Shown here piece by piece: positions 6,133 through 6,641 of a DNA stretch of 6,641 nt. The stretch spans positions 1,742,375-1,749,015 of the forward strand of contig CP070627.1 of NCBI GenBank assembly GCA_020355945.1. The letters are read 5' to 3'. Numbering within the stretch: position 1 is the stretch's first letter; every line of letters starts with the position of its first letter. Under the pieces are notes generated by a model, which saw only the letters and a program-made list of their open reading frames with translations, made no database searches and was not told where the DNA came from. The translations under genes were made by a program, and so were the position numbers. This stretch comes from Candidatus Aminicenantota bacterium (GTDB lineage Bacteria > Acidobacteriota > Aminicenantia > UBA2199).

Positions 6133-6408
6133 CTACAGATGCTTTTCCATGAAGACCCAATGCTGGTGGAACTCGGGAGGAATCTCACTTTCAGTATACG
6201 GCTCGGTGTCTTGAAATCCAAAAGAACGATAAAGATCATGGGCTTCAACCATGTACTTTGCGCTATCAAGCCTGATGGTTTTGTATCCTATTTCGAGGGC
6301 TTCCGCAAGAATTTTTATTACTAACTTTTTTCCTATTCCCTTGCCCCTGAAGGCCGGTCTTACATAGAGACGTTCTACTTCCCCTATCTCTACACTCTGC
6401 TTCTTCAA
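6133..6408 (-). pseudogene. GNAT-family N-acetyltransferase, 5'-truncated
   Basis: The 91 readable residues are the C-terminal half of a GNAT enzyme, which would transfer acetyl from acetyl-CoA to an amine. Acetyl-CoA-binding motif A is present (VERLYVRPAFRGKGIGKKLV, residues 11-30, with the R-G-K-G-I-G pyrophosphate loop), as is motif B with LYRSFGF. The typical length is 140-170 residues. The first strands and helices, normally about 60 residues before motif A, are missing. The only start is a weak TTG at 6406-6408 without a ribosome binding site. Upstream the frame stays open for 12 codons to a TAA (6445-6447), but those codons come from a degenerate copy of the GAAGGGG repeat, so homology appears to end at the repeat. 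The likeliest reading is a gene broken by repeat insertion or rearrangement. A chimeric assembly could produce the same picture. Confidence 0.75.
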
Positions 6409-6434
6409 GGAAAGAAGGGGTATAGGCGAGAAGA
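6409..6434 (+). repeat. Degenerate copy of the array unit at the GNAT break
   Basis: GGAAAGAAGGGGTATAGGCG followed by AGAAGA aligns without gaps to the array unit GGGAAAGAAGGGGACAGGCC plus AGCAAA (for example 169-194), with changes mainly at AC to TA. It begins directly at the point where the GNAT reading frame loses its homology. Confidence 0.6.
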
Positions 6435-6454
6435 AAGAAGAACCTTACTTTGAT

Positions 6455-6484
6455 GGGGTTCCGAACCCCGGCATCGAGGTTTTT
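6455..6484 (+). terminator. Hairpin pair, terminator-like
   Basis: GGGGTTC (6455-6461) and GAACCCC (6463-6469) form a perfect inverted repeat. The overlapping AACCCCG/CGAGGTT pair (6464-6470 and 6475-6481, one mismatch, loop GCAT) is followed by TTT. The two stems share the AACCCC arm, so only one can form at a time. Confidence 0.45.
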
Positions 6485-6486
6485 AC

Positions 6487-6505
6487 CCCAACGTTGGGTT
6501 TTTTT
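6487..6505 (+). terminator. Palindrome CCCAACGTTGGG with T7 tract
   Basis: The perfect 12-base palindrome CCCAACGTTGGG (6487-6498) runs straight into seven T (6499-6505), then more T-rich sequence. This is a compact rho-independent terminator form for plus-strand transcription. No plus-strand gene lies just upstream, the nearest being the FtsX-like permease 590 bases away. Confidence 0.55.
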
Positions 6506-6515
6506 GCTTTTTTCT

Positions 6516-6523
6516 GTGTCCCC
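6516..6523 (-). repeat. Inverted GGGGACAC motif
   Basis: The minus strand reads GGGGACAC, a one-base variant of the GGGGACAGG core, next to an A-rich run as in the other copies. It is short and could be chance. Confidence 0.3.
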
Positions 6524-6533
6524 GCTTTTTATA

Positions 6534-6562
6534 TTGACTTCAGGTTTGATTTCTTATAGAAT
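6534..6562 (+). promoter_or_regulatory. Near-consensus sigma70-type promoter facing the window end
   Basis: TTGACT (6534-6539), a 17-base spacer and TAGAAT (6557-6562) match the consensus at five of six positions in each box, the best promoter in the window. Transcription would start near 6569 and run through a small AGACT/AGTCT inverted repeat (about 6571-6594) to AGGA and the ATG at 6621. That spacing suits a real gene whose start is shared with 12-101 through the terminal repeat. Confidence 0.6.
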
Positions 6563-6609
6563 AATGGTGAGACTCTCCTCCAGTGACACAGTCTTTATAG
6601 TTATACACA

Positions 6610-6641
6610 GGACATGATCGATGAATAATATTTCCAAAGAA
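6610..6641. repeat. Terminal direct repeat, right copy
   Basis: It is identical over 32 bases to 1-32. It holds ATG 6621 and seven codons (MNNISKE) of the same reading frame as at 12-101. Here the frame has an upstream AGGA and a promoter, and it is cut by the window end. If the molecule is circular, this and the left copy are the same locus. Confidence 0.9.

Noticed and set aside
6139..6324. 61-residue plus-strand frame over the GNAT remnant
   Set aside because: It is antisense to the recognisable GNAT motifs and has no ribosome binding site.
6455..6469. T-arm of a tRNA (GGTTC followed by GAACCCC)
   Set aside because: No acceptor, D or anticodon stems can be placed around it.

Overview
The window is a repeat-rich bacterial segment with five intact genes and two gene remnants. 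It probably comes from an uncultured or poorly sampled lineage. Clear Shine-Dalgarno sequences (AAGGAGG-type) precede several starts, which argues against a typical Bacteroidota host. The 799-residue FtsX/MacB-type permease, however, is of the style common in Bacteroidota and in Acidobacteriota-like lineages such as Aminicenantes. I cannot fix the phylum from sequence alone.

Layout: 1-32 is an exact copy of 6610-6641, so the segment is either a circle of 6609 bp, an assembly-graph loop, or flanked by a true direct repeat. Positions 12-101 hold a short protein-like reading frame that ends where a purine-rich tandem repeat array starts (101-257, core GAAGGGGACAGGCC). Positions 258-470 are non-coding with several hairpins and a terminator-like element. 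A promoter with a TTGACA -35 and an overlapping GTACA-N3-TGTAC palindrome (472-522) drives a tight operon of four genes (596-3180): a YtrA-type GntR regulator, an ABC ATPase, and two related small ABC-2 permeases. The genes overlap or nearly abut, so regulator and transporter should be made together, with the regulator probably repressing its own operon.

After a 319-bp gap holding another copy of the GGGACAGGCC repeat comes a large FtsX/MacB-like permease (3500-5899) with its own strong ribosome binding site but no ATPase beside it here. Downstream, 5917-6021 is bounded by inverted GGGACAGG/CCTGTCCC motifs. A 5'-truncated GNAT acetyltransferase lies on the minus strand (6133-6408) and breaks off exactly at a degenerate copy of the same repeat. 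Two hairpins with T tracts (6455-6505) and a near-consensus sigma70-type promoter (6534-6562) close the window. The promoter points into the terminal repeat, where the short reading frame starts.

I do not see a convincing new defence, mobile or biosynthetic system. The most unusual signals are the dispersed GGGACAGG repeat family, its placement at both broken genes, and the terminal direct repeat.
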